A stretch of 6,565 bases of DNA, taken from positions 1 to 6,565 of the forward strand of contig CAYFOO010000071.1 of assembly GCA_964344775.1 (NCBI GenBank), in the 5' to 3' direction. The notes under the pieces are model-generated. The model worked only from the letters and a program-made list of their open reading frames with translations. It had not been told where the DNA came from and did not search any database. This DNA comes from CAYFMH01 sp964344775 (lineage in GTDB: Bacteria > Patescibacteriota > Gracilibacteria > UBA4473). The translations under genes and the position numbers were made by a program. Below are positions 1 through 5,162 of this stretch, in pieces (positions within the stretch are counted from its first letter, which is position 1; the number at the start of each line of letters is the position of its first letter).

Positions 1-55
1 AAATTTTCTCAATTTTACCAGCTTTTAATCAGTTTTGCAGAGTTTCCTTAAAGAA
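1..55. repeat. Left copy of 55-bp perfect terminal inverted repeat
   Basis: Bases 1-55 equal the reverse complement of bases 6511-6565 at every position, and the match stops abruptly at base 56 (ATTC here, GTGG in the other copy). The repeat contains an in-frame TAA (26-28) followed by TTG-CAG-AGT-TTC-CTT-AAA-GAA (35-55), so both copies begin the same reading frame pointing into the window. In another frame it reads as a possible C-terminus ending at TAA 49-51, which could be the tail of a gene entering from outside. A length of exactly 55 at both extreme ends is typical of a k-mer overlap where a repeat breaks an assembly, so the true repeat probably continues outward. A real linear-element terminus is possible but less likely. 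Confidence 0.95.
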
Positions 56-109
56 ATTCAGAATCAAAAAGCGGAAAATTATCTCGAAAAACAGAAGCTG
101 CAGAGGGAG

Positions 110-123
110 ATCTGATATCAGAT
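110..123. repeat. 14-bp perfect palindrome downstream of trmB
   Basis: The 14 bases ATCTGATATCAGAT are a perfect palindrome in the gap between the left repeat and the trmB stop. No T tract follows on either strand, so it is not a typical intrinsic terminator; a dimeric-protein site or chance are the alternatives. I see no other supported gene or signal in bases 56-204. Confidence 0.3.
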
Positions 124-204
124 TACATGCTAAAACAAGGGTAAAAAATAGATGAGGGGGGATCAGACTAGAAGTAACGGGCATAATCTGTGGTGCATAG
201 TAGC

Positions 205-819
205 TCAAAGTTTCACTGTTTGTTGTTTGTGAAATTTCATCCGCCAGATTGATCGTCCTAGTTTCGTTGTGGCAGTTTCCCAGTCTGTTTTAATTCCATA
301 CGGCGGTTCACTGAAGAATTCAATTTGATCAAAGTCTGATTCTTTAAGTGTTTCGAGTGTTTCTTCAAACAGAAATTCTTGATCCGTCTGAAAAACAAAT
401 TTTGTGTCTCCAGGGATGTATCCGGTGATTTCTGTTAAAAAATTTGGATTGATGAAACGTCTTTTTTTGTGTTTTTCTTTGAACCAGGGGTCCGGGAAAT
501 TGATAAAGATTTCTTCAATTTTTATACCTCGATCAAGAGAGGGGGTCACAATATTTTTAAAATTCCGTCCTGCATCTCCCTGAAAAACTACCACATTGGG
601 AAAATTTAGGAATTTTTTACGCAATTTCTCTGCCAATGGCACCCGAATCTCAAAAAGGATGAAGTTTTTTTCTGGAAATTTTTGAAGCAAAGTTTCTGTG
701 AATTCCCCCTTACATGCTCCCACATCGATAATGAGGGGGTTGTTATTTTCGAATCCCTCGAAATGATATTCATGAGTGATGGAGAGCGGATTGACGTGAG
801 CACGGACGCGTTTGGGCAT
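205..819 (-). CDS. trmB: tRNA (guanine-N7-)-methyltransferase
   Basis: Cytoplasmic SAM-dependent enzyme that methylates N7 of G46 in the variable loop of many tRNAs. The 204-residue length is close to the usual 200-240. Family marks are visible in order: VRAHVNPLS near the N-terminus (5-13); the SAM-binding loop DVGACKGEF (32-40), where a cysteine sits in the usual GxGxG-like region; FEIR (56-59) for the ribose-binding acidic residue; NFPDPWFK (107-114) followed by HKKRRFINPNFL (117-128), the family signature for catalysis and tRNA binding; TDQ (145-147); and TDWE (178-181) near the C-terminus. The ATG is 3 bases after the uppP stop, so the two are almost certainly co-transcribed with uppP first. 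There is no Shine-Dalgarno sequence. The stop is TGA, at the expected family end, which argues against UGA being recoded here. Confidence 0.95.
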   Translation of the reverse strand: MPKRVRAHVNPLSITHEYHFEGFENNNPLIIDVGACKGEFTETLLQKFPEKNFILFEIRVPLAEKLRKKFLNFPNVVVFQGDAGRNFKNIVTPSLDRGIKIEEIFINFPDPWFKEKHKKRRFINPNFLTEITGYIPGDTKFVFQTDQEFLFEETLETLKESDFDQIEFFSEPPYGIKTDWETATTKLGRSIWRMKFHKQQTVKL

Positions 820-822
820 TTT

Positions 823-1590
823 TTACCAGAAATAAAAAATTAGTCCGCCACCTAATACCAAACAATACCCGGAAAACCAAATCCATTTACCTTTTACCAA
901 TTCCATCATCCAATTAATCGCCAGGAGAGAAGCAACAAAAGCCGCTACAAATCCATAAATTAAAGTTTTATCCGCTACAAAATGAGTAATGCCTACATCA
1001 GAAATAGCAAAAACAAGGGCCCCCAGGATTGTTGGAATCGCGAGTAAAAAAGAAGTTTCAGCCGCATTTTTTCTATTGAGTCCAAGTAGAATGAGGAAAG
1101 CGATGGTGATTCCCGATCGGGAGATCCCCGGAATCACCGAGACTCCTTGTACAATTCCTAGGGCGATGGCTCCCCACCAGGTGAAGGGGATTTCATTTTT
1201 TCCTCTGAATTTTTCTGCAAAAAGGATGATAAATCCAGTGATGATGAGTGTAATCGCCACGGTCTTTGTAGTTAAAAAATCCTTAAAATATGGTTCAATC
1301 GTTATGGCTATTGGGATAGTGCAAATGGTCGAAAGCAGCAGTTTAAACCCAAATTGAGCTGTATCTGATTTGGGAGTCGTACAGACTTTTTTGATAATTT
1401 CCCAGATTTTTGGCCAAAAAAATAGGATTACTGCCAAAAGACTCGCTCCGTGTAGCCAAATTTCTAAGTTTAAATTCGGAGTAAATCCCATAAATTCTTG
1501 AGCCAGAAAAAGATGGCCACTCGAAGAAATGGGTAAAAACTCCGTTGCTCCCTGCAAAAGTCCCAGAAAAATTGATTCGACAAAGTTCAT
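823..1590 (-). CDS. uppP: Undecaprenyl-diphosphatase (UppP/BacA)
   Basis: Integral membrane phosphatase that converts undecaprenyl diphosphate to undecaprenyl phosphate, recycling the lipid carrier for peptidoglycan and other envelope glycans; overexpression of family members gives bacitracin resistance. The 255 residues match the family length. Both signatures are intact: QGATEFLPISSSGH (13-26), with the catalytic-motif Glu at residue 17, and PGISRSGIT (154-162), with the conserved Arg at 158. Long hydrophobic stretches between and after these motifs fit about seven to eight membrane helices. The start is the ATG that places MNFVESIFLGLLQG at the family N-terminus; no Shine-Dalgarno precedes it. 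It lies 3 bases upstream of trmB and 133 bases downstream of the amidohydrolase-like gene, with repeats in that gap. Confidence 0.96.
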   Translation of the reverse strand: MNFVESIFLGLLQGATEFLPISSSGHLFLAQEFMGFTPNLNLEIWLHGASLLAVILFFWPKIWEIIKKVCTTPKSDTAQFGFKLLLSTICTIPIAITIEPYFKDFLTTKTVAITLIITGFIILFAEKFRGKNEIPFTWWGAIALGIVQGVSVIPGISRSGITIAFLILLGLNRKNAAETSFLLAIPTILGALVFAISDVGITHFVADKTLIYGFVAAFVASLLAINWMMELVKGKWIWFSGYCLVLGGGLIFYFW

Positions 1591-1594
1591 TACT

Positions 1595-1622
1595 TTAATG
1601 AATAATGATTAATGAATAATGA
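1595..1622. repeat. 14-bp perfect tandem duplication upstream of uppP
   Basis: TTAATGAATAATGA occurs at 1595-1608 and again at 1609-1622 with no spacer. It lies 5-32 bases upstream of the uppP ATG on the leader side, where the promoter would be expected, so copy number could affect uppP expression. No clear -10/-35 pair was found in it. It may simply be replication slippage in AT-rich DNA. Confidence 0.85.
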
Positions 1623-1644
1623 GCAATTAAAAATTATCTAAAAA

Positions 1645-1712
1645 CTAAGCTCTACGTACGCTCTCCAGCGTAGTAGCCTCGCCGAATGGCGATGGCTAAG
1701 TTCTAAGCTCTA
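1645..1712. repeat. Two-hairpin intergenic module flanked by direct repeats
   Basis: Two adjacent GC-richer hairpins sit in the AT-rich gap between the amidohydrolase-like gene and uppP. Hairpin one (1652-1676) pairs CTAC + TACGCT with AGCGTA + GTAG around a CTCC loop, with one bulged G. Hairpin two (1676-1696) pairs GCC + TCGCC with GGCGA + GGC around GAAT, with one bulged T. The pair is flanked by the 10-base direct repeat CTAAGCTCTA at 1645-1654 and 1703-1712. The form resembles dispersed REP-like intergenic repeats. Position fits a role as mRNA stabiliser, attenuator or terminator region between the two leftward genes, although no T tract directly follows either hairpin. Confidence 0.6.
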
Positions 1713-1723
1713 ATTTTTCTCAA

Positions 1724-2518
1724 TTATTTCACCATCGCTCGGTACATGGTTTCAATAGCTCCATTCAGAGCTGTTTGCATCGTCTGAAGTGCTTGTCGAT
1801 CAATTTTTTTTGTAATCGGATTGGCGATGAAGTCGAGGTTGTACTCTACTTGGATCGCGTACAATTTTGATTTTAATCCCAAATTTTCTGCCAAATTCAG
1901 GTACCATTGCATATCGAATCCTCCATGGTAGATTTTATTCGTCTCTACTGGTACGGGGAGTCGTGATTCGAGGTCTTTTTTGAGTATTTTGAGGTATTTT
2001 TTTGGGAGCATTTTTCCGTTGATTGTTTTTCCCGTATTTTTATCCACTACGCCATCCAGATCAGAGATGACGAAGCTGGGCATGTATCCTCGTTCTGTCC
2101 CGAGAGGGTGATCTCCAGAGGTGTTGTGATAGTCCACGATCAGGATCACACCGGGCTCTTTTTTGTCCATTTCGAGGACCTCTTTTTCGATTTTTTCATG
2201 AAAAGGCCACCAATGTTCGGTGAGCAGTTTTGTTTTTTCCGCCTTGGTGAAGGATTTTCCTGGAACGAACACGTTTCGTCCAAAAAAATCCTTGGTGTGA
2301 AAACAATCGGTGTAATTTGGTGCTCGATTGAGATCACAGACCAGACGATGCGTTTTGGCGATGATCTTTTTTGCTGCACAGGTGAATTCCTTCAGCTCAT
2401 TGGTAAAAGGATCACTGCATTTCCAGATTTCATAGTCTGTGAGCCGAAATCTAGACTTGAGTTTCGGATCGTCAATGCTCGTCTGAGCGTGTGGTGCACA
2501 AATAATTATTGGAAGCAT
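1724..2518 (-). CDS. N-formylglutamate amidohydrolase-family protein
   Basis: The 264-residue protein matches the N-formylglutamate amidohydrolase family, metal-dependent enzymes that hydrolyse N-formyl-L-glutamate or related amides. Visible marks are ICAPHAQTSID (6-16) with the PH motif, CDLNRAPN (61-68) matching the conserved DLNR element, IVDYHNTSGDHP (127-138) with the D-x-H metal-site pattern, YHGGFDMQWY (197-206) and IQVEYNLDF (222-230) near the C-terminus. I place the start at the ATG at 2518 rather than the TTG at 2536: a TATAAT box overlaps the extra codons, and the family motif begins soon after this ATG. The true substrate is not determined by sequence; in genomes without histidine degradation these proteins may act on other N-acyl amino acids or peptides. 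It is divergent from the M19 dipeptidase gene and upstream of uppP. Confidence 0.8.
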   Translation of the reverse strand: MLPIIICAPHAQTSIDDPKLKSRFRLTDYEIWKCSDPFTNELKEFTCAAKKIIAKTHRLVCDLNRAPNYTDCFHTKDFFGRNVFVPGKSFTKAEKTKLLTEHWWPFHEKIEKEVLEMDKKEPGVILIVDYHNTSGDHPLGTERGYMPSFVISDLDGVVDKNTGKTINGKMLPKKYLKILKKDLESRLPVPVETNKIYHGGFDMQWYLNLAENLGLKSKLYAIQVEYNLDFIANPITKKIDRQALQTMQTALNGAIETMYRAMVK

Positions 2519-2524
2519 CTTATT

Positions 2525-2553
2525 ATTATAGCACAAAAGCTTGACAAAATCAA
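2525..2553 (-). promoter_or_regulatory. Promoter for amidohydrolase-like gene (leaderless)
   Basis: TTGATT (-35, 2548-2553) and a perfect TATAAT (-10, 2525-2530) are separated by exactly 17 bases on the minus strand. Only six bases, AATAAG, separate the -10 box from the ATG at 2518, so transcription should begin at or next to the A of the start codon, giving a leaderless mRNA. This decides the start choice for the gene. Confidence 0.8.
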
Positions 2554-2568
2554 GAAAATGACTAGTAT
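2541..2568 (+). promoter_or_regulatory. Promoter for M19 dipeptidase gene
   Basis: A perfect TTGACA (2541-2546) is followed after 16 bases by TAGTAT (2563-2568), a four-of-six match to the -10 consensus. Transcription would start near 2575, leaving a leader of about 20 bases before the ATG at 2597. The -35 box lies inside the spacer of the opposing promoter, so the two polymerases probably cannot bind together. Confidence 0.55.
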
Positions 2569-2596
2569 TTGGCGGTAATTTTTAAATTTAACCAAA

Positions 2597-3556
2597 ATGG
2601 AACTTTCACAATTTTGCGATTTTCACACAGATAGTGTGATGCTGGACCTTCGAAAATTAGAAACTGAGGATTTAGAAAGACGAAGAGGGCAATCACAAGG
2701 GATTGGAGAATTTGATCTGGCTTATGTGAGCCTATTTGACCAGTATGGTAAATACGATGACAAAGAGGATTACAATGCTTTAATTCATCGTGCTGTTAAG
2801 AGTATAACAGAAGGAGCACGATTTCACGTGGTTCGAAACAGAGAAGATTTAGAACATCCAGGACCGAAAGCATTACTCCATATAGAGGGGCTCAATGTAG
2901 TAACTTCTTCGGAGGATTTAGGTCGAATAGATGAGTTATGGGATATGGGAGTACGAAGTATGGGACCGATTTATTCTCCAGAGAATCTTTTGGGAGGAGG
3001 AAATGCAGTTGATGAAAACATTGGTTTACAGCTCCTAGGGAGAGATGCAATCGAAAGAATCTTGAGTGTGGGGATGATCCTAGATGTGGCCCATTGTAAT
3101 CAAAAAACAATGGAAGGGGTTTTAGATTTAGATACGCCAGTAGGACGTCTGCACTATACCCATGGAGCACTTTTAAACGACAGAAACGCAGATTTTGTTA
3201 ATCATCAAAGGGCTCTCATGGTTGAACATGCTGAGAGAATTATAGGAAAAGGGGGTTTAATAGGATTAAGTCCTACCAGATATTTCTTTAGAGATATTGA
3301 GCACGTAGGAGATCAAATATTACAGCTTGGGCAAGACAATGATTTTAGAAGTGTTTGTATTGGGACGGATTTTGGAGGACTACCTTCAGCGGATCATTTA
3401 TTGCCAGAGATTGGGAATTATAGAGAGCTCGTTGATAACCTTGGAGACAGGCTTACTGATCAACGAGGGATTAATGAGGCAGAGCTGGTTAGAATATTTA
3501 GAGATAATATCTTGCGAATTACTGAAGCAGCTCTTCCTGAAGCAGAAGCGGCTTAA
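2597..3556 (+). CDS. Membrane-dipeptidase-like peptidase, family M19
   Basis: The 319-residue protein belongs to peptidase family M19, binuclear-zinc dipeptidases with a TIM-barrel fold related to renal dipeptidase. All expected metal ligands are visible: H10 and D12 in HTD, the bridging E97 in HIEG, H166 in LDVAHC, H189 in YTHG, and the late D258 in IGTDFGG. The segment DMGVRSMGPIYSPENLLGGG (116-135) matches the family region LGvR.ltLtH..N, and GKGGLIGLS (217-225) matches the family KGGviGv. No signal peptide is present, so the protein should be cytoplasmic. Likely role: hydrolysis of dipeptides, perhaps including D-residue peptides from wall turnover. It is the only convincing complete rightward gene here and converges on the membrane protein gene 3 bases away. 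There is no Shine-Dalgarno directly before the ATG. Confidence 0.92.
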   Translation: MELSQFCDFHTDSVMLDLRKLETEDLERRRGQSQGIGEFDLAYVSLFDQYGKYDDKEDYNALIHRAVKSITEGARFHVVRNREDLEHPGPKALLHIEGLNVVTSSEDLGRIDELWDMGVRSMGPIYSPENLLGGGNAVDENIGLQLLGRDAIERILSVGMILDVAHCNQKTMEGVLDLDTPVGRLHYTHGALLNDRNADFVNHQRALMVEHAERIIGKGGLIGLSPTRYFFRDIEHVGDQILQLGQDNDFRSVCIGTDFGGLPSADHLLPEIGNYRELVDNLGDRLTDQRGINEAELVRIFRDNILRITEAALPEAEAA

Positions 3557-3559
3557 TTT

Positions 3560-3904
3560 TCACCCATGTTCCTCCAGAATCGGGATAATAAACGAAAGAA
3601 ATAACGCGATCAAAAAAGCCATAACGATCAGGGAGATATCAGTTACTTTCAGCCCGTAGTACATCCCGGCGAGCAATGTTCCAGTGAGAACTCCACACCA
3701 GTAGTATTTATTGTTTTTTTGCCCAGACTTGAAGCTGGGAGAGAGCAAACTAAGTAAAAAATAGAGCACCAAAACACTAATCAAAATAGAAACCGCTTGT
3801 ACCATCCAGTCGTAATCTGCCAGTTGAACGTTTAGAAATTGGAAAAGAAAAACGAAAAAAATGCCCCCGAATAAAGCAGAAAGAAAGTAGCCCTTACTCA
3901 TCAT
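3560..3904 (-). CDS. Small four-helix integral membrane protein, unknown
   Basis: I do not recognise this family. The 114-residue product is strongly hydrophobic, with four predicted spans at about 6-25, 34-54, 68-84 and 88-110, and a short polar loop SFKSGQKNNKYYW (57-69) between spans two and three. Loop charges suggest this loop is cytoplasmic. A promoter ends nine bases before the first ATG. Two consecutive ATG codons begin the frame and either could be used. It converges on the M19 gene with only 3 bases between the two stop codons, so transcripts from both strands must overlap unless terminated within the genes. The stop is TGA. Confidence 0.8.
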   Translation of the reverse strand: MMSKGYFLSALFGGIFFVFLFQFLNVQLADYDWMVQAVSILISVLVLYFLLSLLSPSFKSGQKNNKYYWCGVLTGTLLAGMYYGLKVTDISLIVMAFLIALFLSFIIPILEEHG

Positions 3905-3913
3905 GGTGTTTAT

Positions 3914-3942
3914 ATTTTAAGAGAGTTTTTTTGAGGATTCAA
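3914..3942 (-). promoter_or_regulatory. Promoter for small membrane protein gene
   Basis: On the minus strand TTGAAT (3937-3942) and TAAAAT (3914-3919) are separated by 17 bases, and nine bases follow before the first ATG. The predicted leader is at most about three bases, so this mRNA would again be essentially leaderless. It fits inside the 48-base gap after the upstream gene. Confidence 0.6.
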
Positions 3943-3952
3943 GGGGGGATAG

Positions 3953-4486
3953 CTATCTTCGTCGAATTTGTTCTCTGATTCTTGGTTTAGATCGTTCAAA
4001 ATTAGATTCTTCTGCAAAATCTCTTTCAAATGCATGAAATTCTGGTTCTTCTCGAGATTCGAAATCCTCCATTTCTCGTTCAGGCTTTTCTCTTACTCGT
4101 TCCATTTCTACTCGTTCTTCTCGCAATCTCATATCTTCAGATTTTCTTCGTAGCTCTTCTGTTTCACGTATTTCACGATCAAGTTTTTCTCGCGGTTCTT
4201 CATGCTGAATTTGTGGTTGATGAATTCTTAGCTTTTCTTGTGGGATAGGTTCTTTTCGGATTTCTGGTCTTTTTTTCTGTTCAAATACATCTACCACGGA
4301 AGCTTTGAGGTTTTTTGCCATATCTGTATCAGCGGTTACCATGTAGGTAGTCCCGACAGATCCCACGATCAAGGCAAATTCAGCAATCATTTTTCCATAA
4401 TCTCGGGCATCTTTGATGAAGTCCAGAGCTTTCTTGGCGTAGTGCCATAGGCCTCTTTTTTCGGTCTTTTTTGATTTTTTGGTCAT
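3953..4486 (-). CDS. Single-span membrane protein with Glu/Arg-rich tail
   Basis: Not a family I recognise. The 177 residues divide into three parts: a lysine-rich N-terminus (1-32), one predicted membrane helix (about 33-51, MIAEFALIVGSVGTTYMV), and a long charged tail (about 70-177) dominated by Glu and Arg with few hydrophobics, typical of an extended helix or coiled coil or of disordered sequence. IRRR ends the protein. By the positive-inside rule the short N-terminus should be cytoplasmic and the tail outside, but the tail is itself heavily charged, so topology is uncertain. The gene has its own promoter with a leader of about 16 bases and no Shine-Dalgarno. A scaffold, surface-anchoring or envelope-spacing role is possible but unproven. 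Confidence 0.75.
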   Translation of the reverse strand: MTKKSKKTEKRGLWHYAKKALDFIKDARDYGKMIAEFALIVGSVGTTYMVTADTDMAKNLKASVVDVFEQKKRPEIRKEPIPQEKLRIHQPQIQHEEPREKLDREIRETEELRRKSEDMRLREERVEMERVREKPEREMEDFESREEPEFHAFERDFAEESNFERSKPRIREQIRRR

Positions 4487-4508
4487 TTCTAAGTTATTAA
4501 ATCCAGGA

Positions 4509-4537
4509 ATTATACCTTATTTTTCTCTAAAAATCAA
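4509..4537 (-). promoter_or_regulatory. Promoter for Glu/Arg-rich membrane protein gene
   Basis: TTGATT (4532-4537) and a perfect TATAAT (4509-4514) with a 17-base spacer on the minus strand. Both hexamers and the spacing are identical to the promoter of the amidohydrolase-like gene, suggesting a local housekeeping consensus. The predicted start of transcription is near 4502, about 16 bases before the ATG. Confidence 0.75.
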
Positions 4538-4551
4538 CGGTTTATCGTTGA
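4534..4551. repeat. Inverted repeat overlapping the -35 box
   Basis: TCAACG (4534-4539) and CGTTGA (4546-4551) form a six-base inverted repeat around GTTTAT. Four bases of it lie in the -35 hexamer of the promoter at 4509-4537. Read leftward it is followed by five T residues, so it could be a weak terminator insulating that promoter; read as DNA it could be an operator. Confidence 0.45.
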
Positions 4552-4573
4552 AAAAACTGGATATTTCAAATAA

Positions 4574-4714
4574 TTATTCAAAAAAAAACTTAATTTGATT
4601 AACTAAATCAAGACCTTTTGTCGGAGCATATGTGTCGACTAGACCATGTGCTTCGTAACGTTTTTTGGTCAAATGTTGCGAACCAGGTGCTCTACGAGAA
4701 ATCCTCTCCGACAT
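4574..4714 (-). CDS. Possible 46-residue ORF or C-terminal gene fragment
   Basis: An ATG at 4712-4714 opens a 46-codon frame ending in TAA. The product begins MSERISRRAPGSQHL, continues KKRYEAHGLVDTYAPTKG and ends in IKFFFE. It is protein-like in composition, but the last four codons are simply the T tract of a terminator-like hairpin, and the whole frame overlaps the cloverleaf-like palindromic module, so it may be accidental. No Shine-Dalgarno or promoter is visible, and the frame is open for about 30 further codons upstream, antisense to the rightward remnant. It could be a broken C-terminus. I give it low weight. Confidence 0.2.
   Translation of the reverse strand: MSERISRRAPGSQHLTKKRYEAHGLVDTYAPTKGLDLVNQIKFFFE
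4580..4612 (-). terminator. Intrinsic-terminator-like hairpin with nine-T tract
   Basis: Read leftward, CTTGATTTAG and TCAAATTAAG (4589-4612) pair with a four-base loop TTAA; the stem has eight consecutive pairs including one G-U, and nine T residues (4580-4588) follow immediately. The stem is AT-rich and so not strong, but the T tract is the longest in the window. It would stop leftward transcripts before the next promoter at 4509-4537. It may originally have belonged to the gene ending at 5164. Confidence 0.5.
4607..4622. repeat. Left direct-repeat copy bracketing the 4.6-5.2 kb block
   Basis: ATCAAGAC (4607-4614), three extra bases CTT, then TTGTC (4618-4622). The partner at 5163-5175 reads ATCAAGAC directly followed by TTGTC. 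In both copies the repeat is preceded by TA plus a purine. Thirteen shared bases flanking a block that runs opposite to its neighbours suggest an insertion or recombination scar, though chance is possible in AT-rich DNA. Confidence 0.4.
4619..4713 (+). other. Cloverleaf-like palindromic module, possible structured RNA
   Basis: An outer stem TGTCGGAG/CTCCGACA (4619-4626 with 4706-4713) encloses three further arms: AGCATATG/CATGTGCT (4625-4632 with 4645-4652) with inner GTC/GAC; a 12-pair stem TTCGTAACGTTT/AAATGTTGCGAA (4652-4663 with 4671-4682) with loop TTTGGTC; and a weak arm AGG..CTC/GAG..CCT (4685-4705). Arms abut with at most two bases of overlap. All three non-Watson-Crick pairs in the two strong arms are G-U when read as plus-strand RNA and would be A-C mismatches on the other strand, which favours a plus-strand RNA. 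No tRNA T-loop is present. Alternatives are a DNA cruciform or a mobile-element end. Identity is unknown. Confidence 0.5.
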
Positions 4715-4717
4715 TGA

Positions 4718-5155
4718 GAGATTGCTGAAGTTCAAGAAAAATCGGTTGATTTTGAAAAATTCAAAGACATTAAAGCGACTCTGAAGTTCATTTCAGAAAA
4801 AGAGCTGGAAGAATTTGATGCTGGAAATCAAAACAAGAAACTTTGCTTTGTTCGCGAGTACATCAAAAGCATCCAGTTAAAATATCTTCCAAAAGAAACT
4901 GAGAGCTTGAGAAATAAATTTTTAGAGCTGAGAAAGGTTGGGATCTACAAAAAAGAAAATAAGCACCTTAAAACTCTTTATTTAACTGTTGTAAACAAAG
5001 ATCACCAACCAAGAAGCCTAGGCATCCAAATGTTTGAGCTAGAAGTACTGTTTGTTAACAATTTTGTTATGAAAATCCAATTTCCCTATTTTCATAAAAA
5101 TCCAGACATTGCTGTAAGTTATTTACAAGGGCAGAAGTTGAATTTAATCAAATAA
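4718..5155 (+). pseudogene. Startless 145-codon frame, remnant of unknown gene
   Basis: After TGA at 4715-4717 a rightward frame stays open for 145 codons to TAA at 5153-5155, long for AT-rich DNA, and reads like a real protein: a charged helical first half (EKFKDIKATLKFISEKELEE) and a later more beta-like part (KTLYLTVVNKDHQPRSLGI, then VLFVNNFVMKIQFPYFHKN). No ATG, GTG or TTG occurs before TTG at 4907, which would leave only 82 residues. Upstream of the TGA the frame is open to an ATG at 4646, but that part is the palindromic module and does not look coding. I interpret it as a 5'-truncated gene; translation from 4907 or an ATT at 4721 is an alternative. It runs opposite to its neighbours and stops 8 bases from the convergent gene end. 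Confidence 0.55.
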
Positions 5156-5162
5156 CGTTTAG

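Noticed and set aside
989..1357. Rightward 122-codon open frame inside uppP
   Set aside because: Antisense to uppP, which has complete signatures; no recognisable motif in the shadow frame.
2519..2536. TTG start at 2536 for the amidohydrolase-like gene (six extra residues)
   Set aside because: These codons overlap a perfect TATAAT box with a correctly spaced -35, so they should not be in the mRNA.
2108..2578. Rightward 156-codon open frame
   Set aside because: It is antisense to the amidohydrolase-like gene, whose family motifs are on the other strand; its sequence is the low-quality Phe/Cys-rich type usual for shadow frames.
2892..3659. Leftward frame at 2892-3170 and rightward frame at 3327-3659
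   Set aside because: Both overlap the M19 gene, whose metal ligands confirm its frame; the second also runs into the convergent membrane protein gene.
3968..4450. Three rightward Phe/Ser-rich open frames
   Set aside because: They are antisense translations of the Glu/Arg-rich tail, whose GAA/GAG and CGA/AGA codons read as Phe/Leu and Ser on the other strand.
4619..4713. tRNA gene in the cloverleaf-like module (the minus strand contains GTAGAGCACCTGGTTCGCAA, like a D-arm plus anticodon arm)
   Set aside because: There is no GTTCGA-type T-loop at the right distance from the closing stem, no standard D-stem, and the strong arms are 8 and 12 pairs rather than 5 pairs with 7-base loops. The base pairing also favours the opposite strand.
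4619..5155. Integron gene cassette (attC plus ORF) or retron RNA plus reverse transcriptase
   Set aside because: No GTTRRRY/RYYYAAC core sites flank the palindrome, and the frame is too short and lacks the YADD-type motif of a reverse transcriptase.
4646..5155. Recoded UGA (glycine code of Gracilibacteria, or selenocysteine) joining ATG 4646 to the 145-codon frame
   Set aside because: trmB ends at a TGA at its normal family length, and two other genes end in TGA sensibly. The 23 codons before the TGA overlap the palindromic module and do not look like protein.
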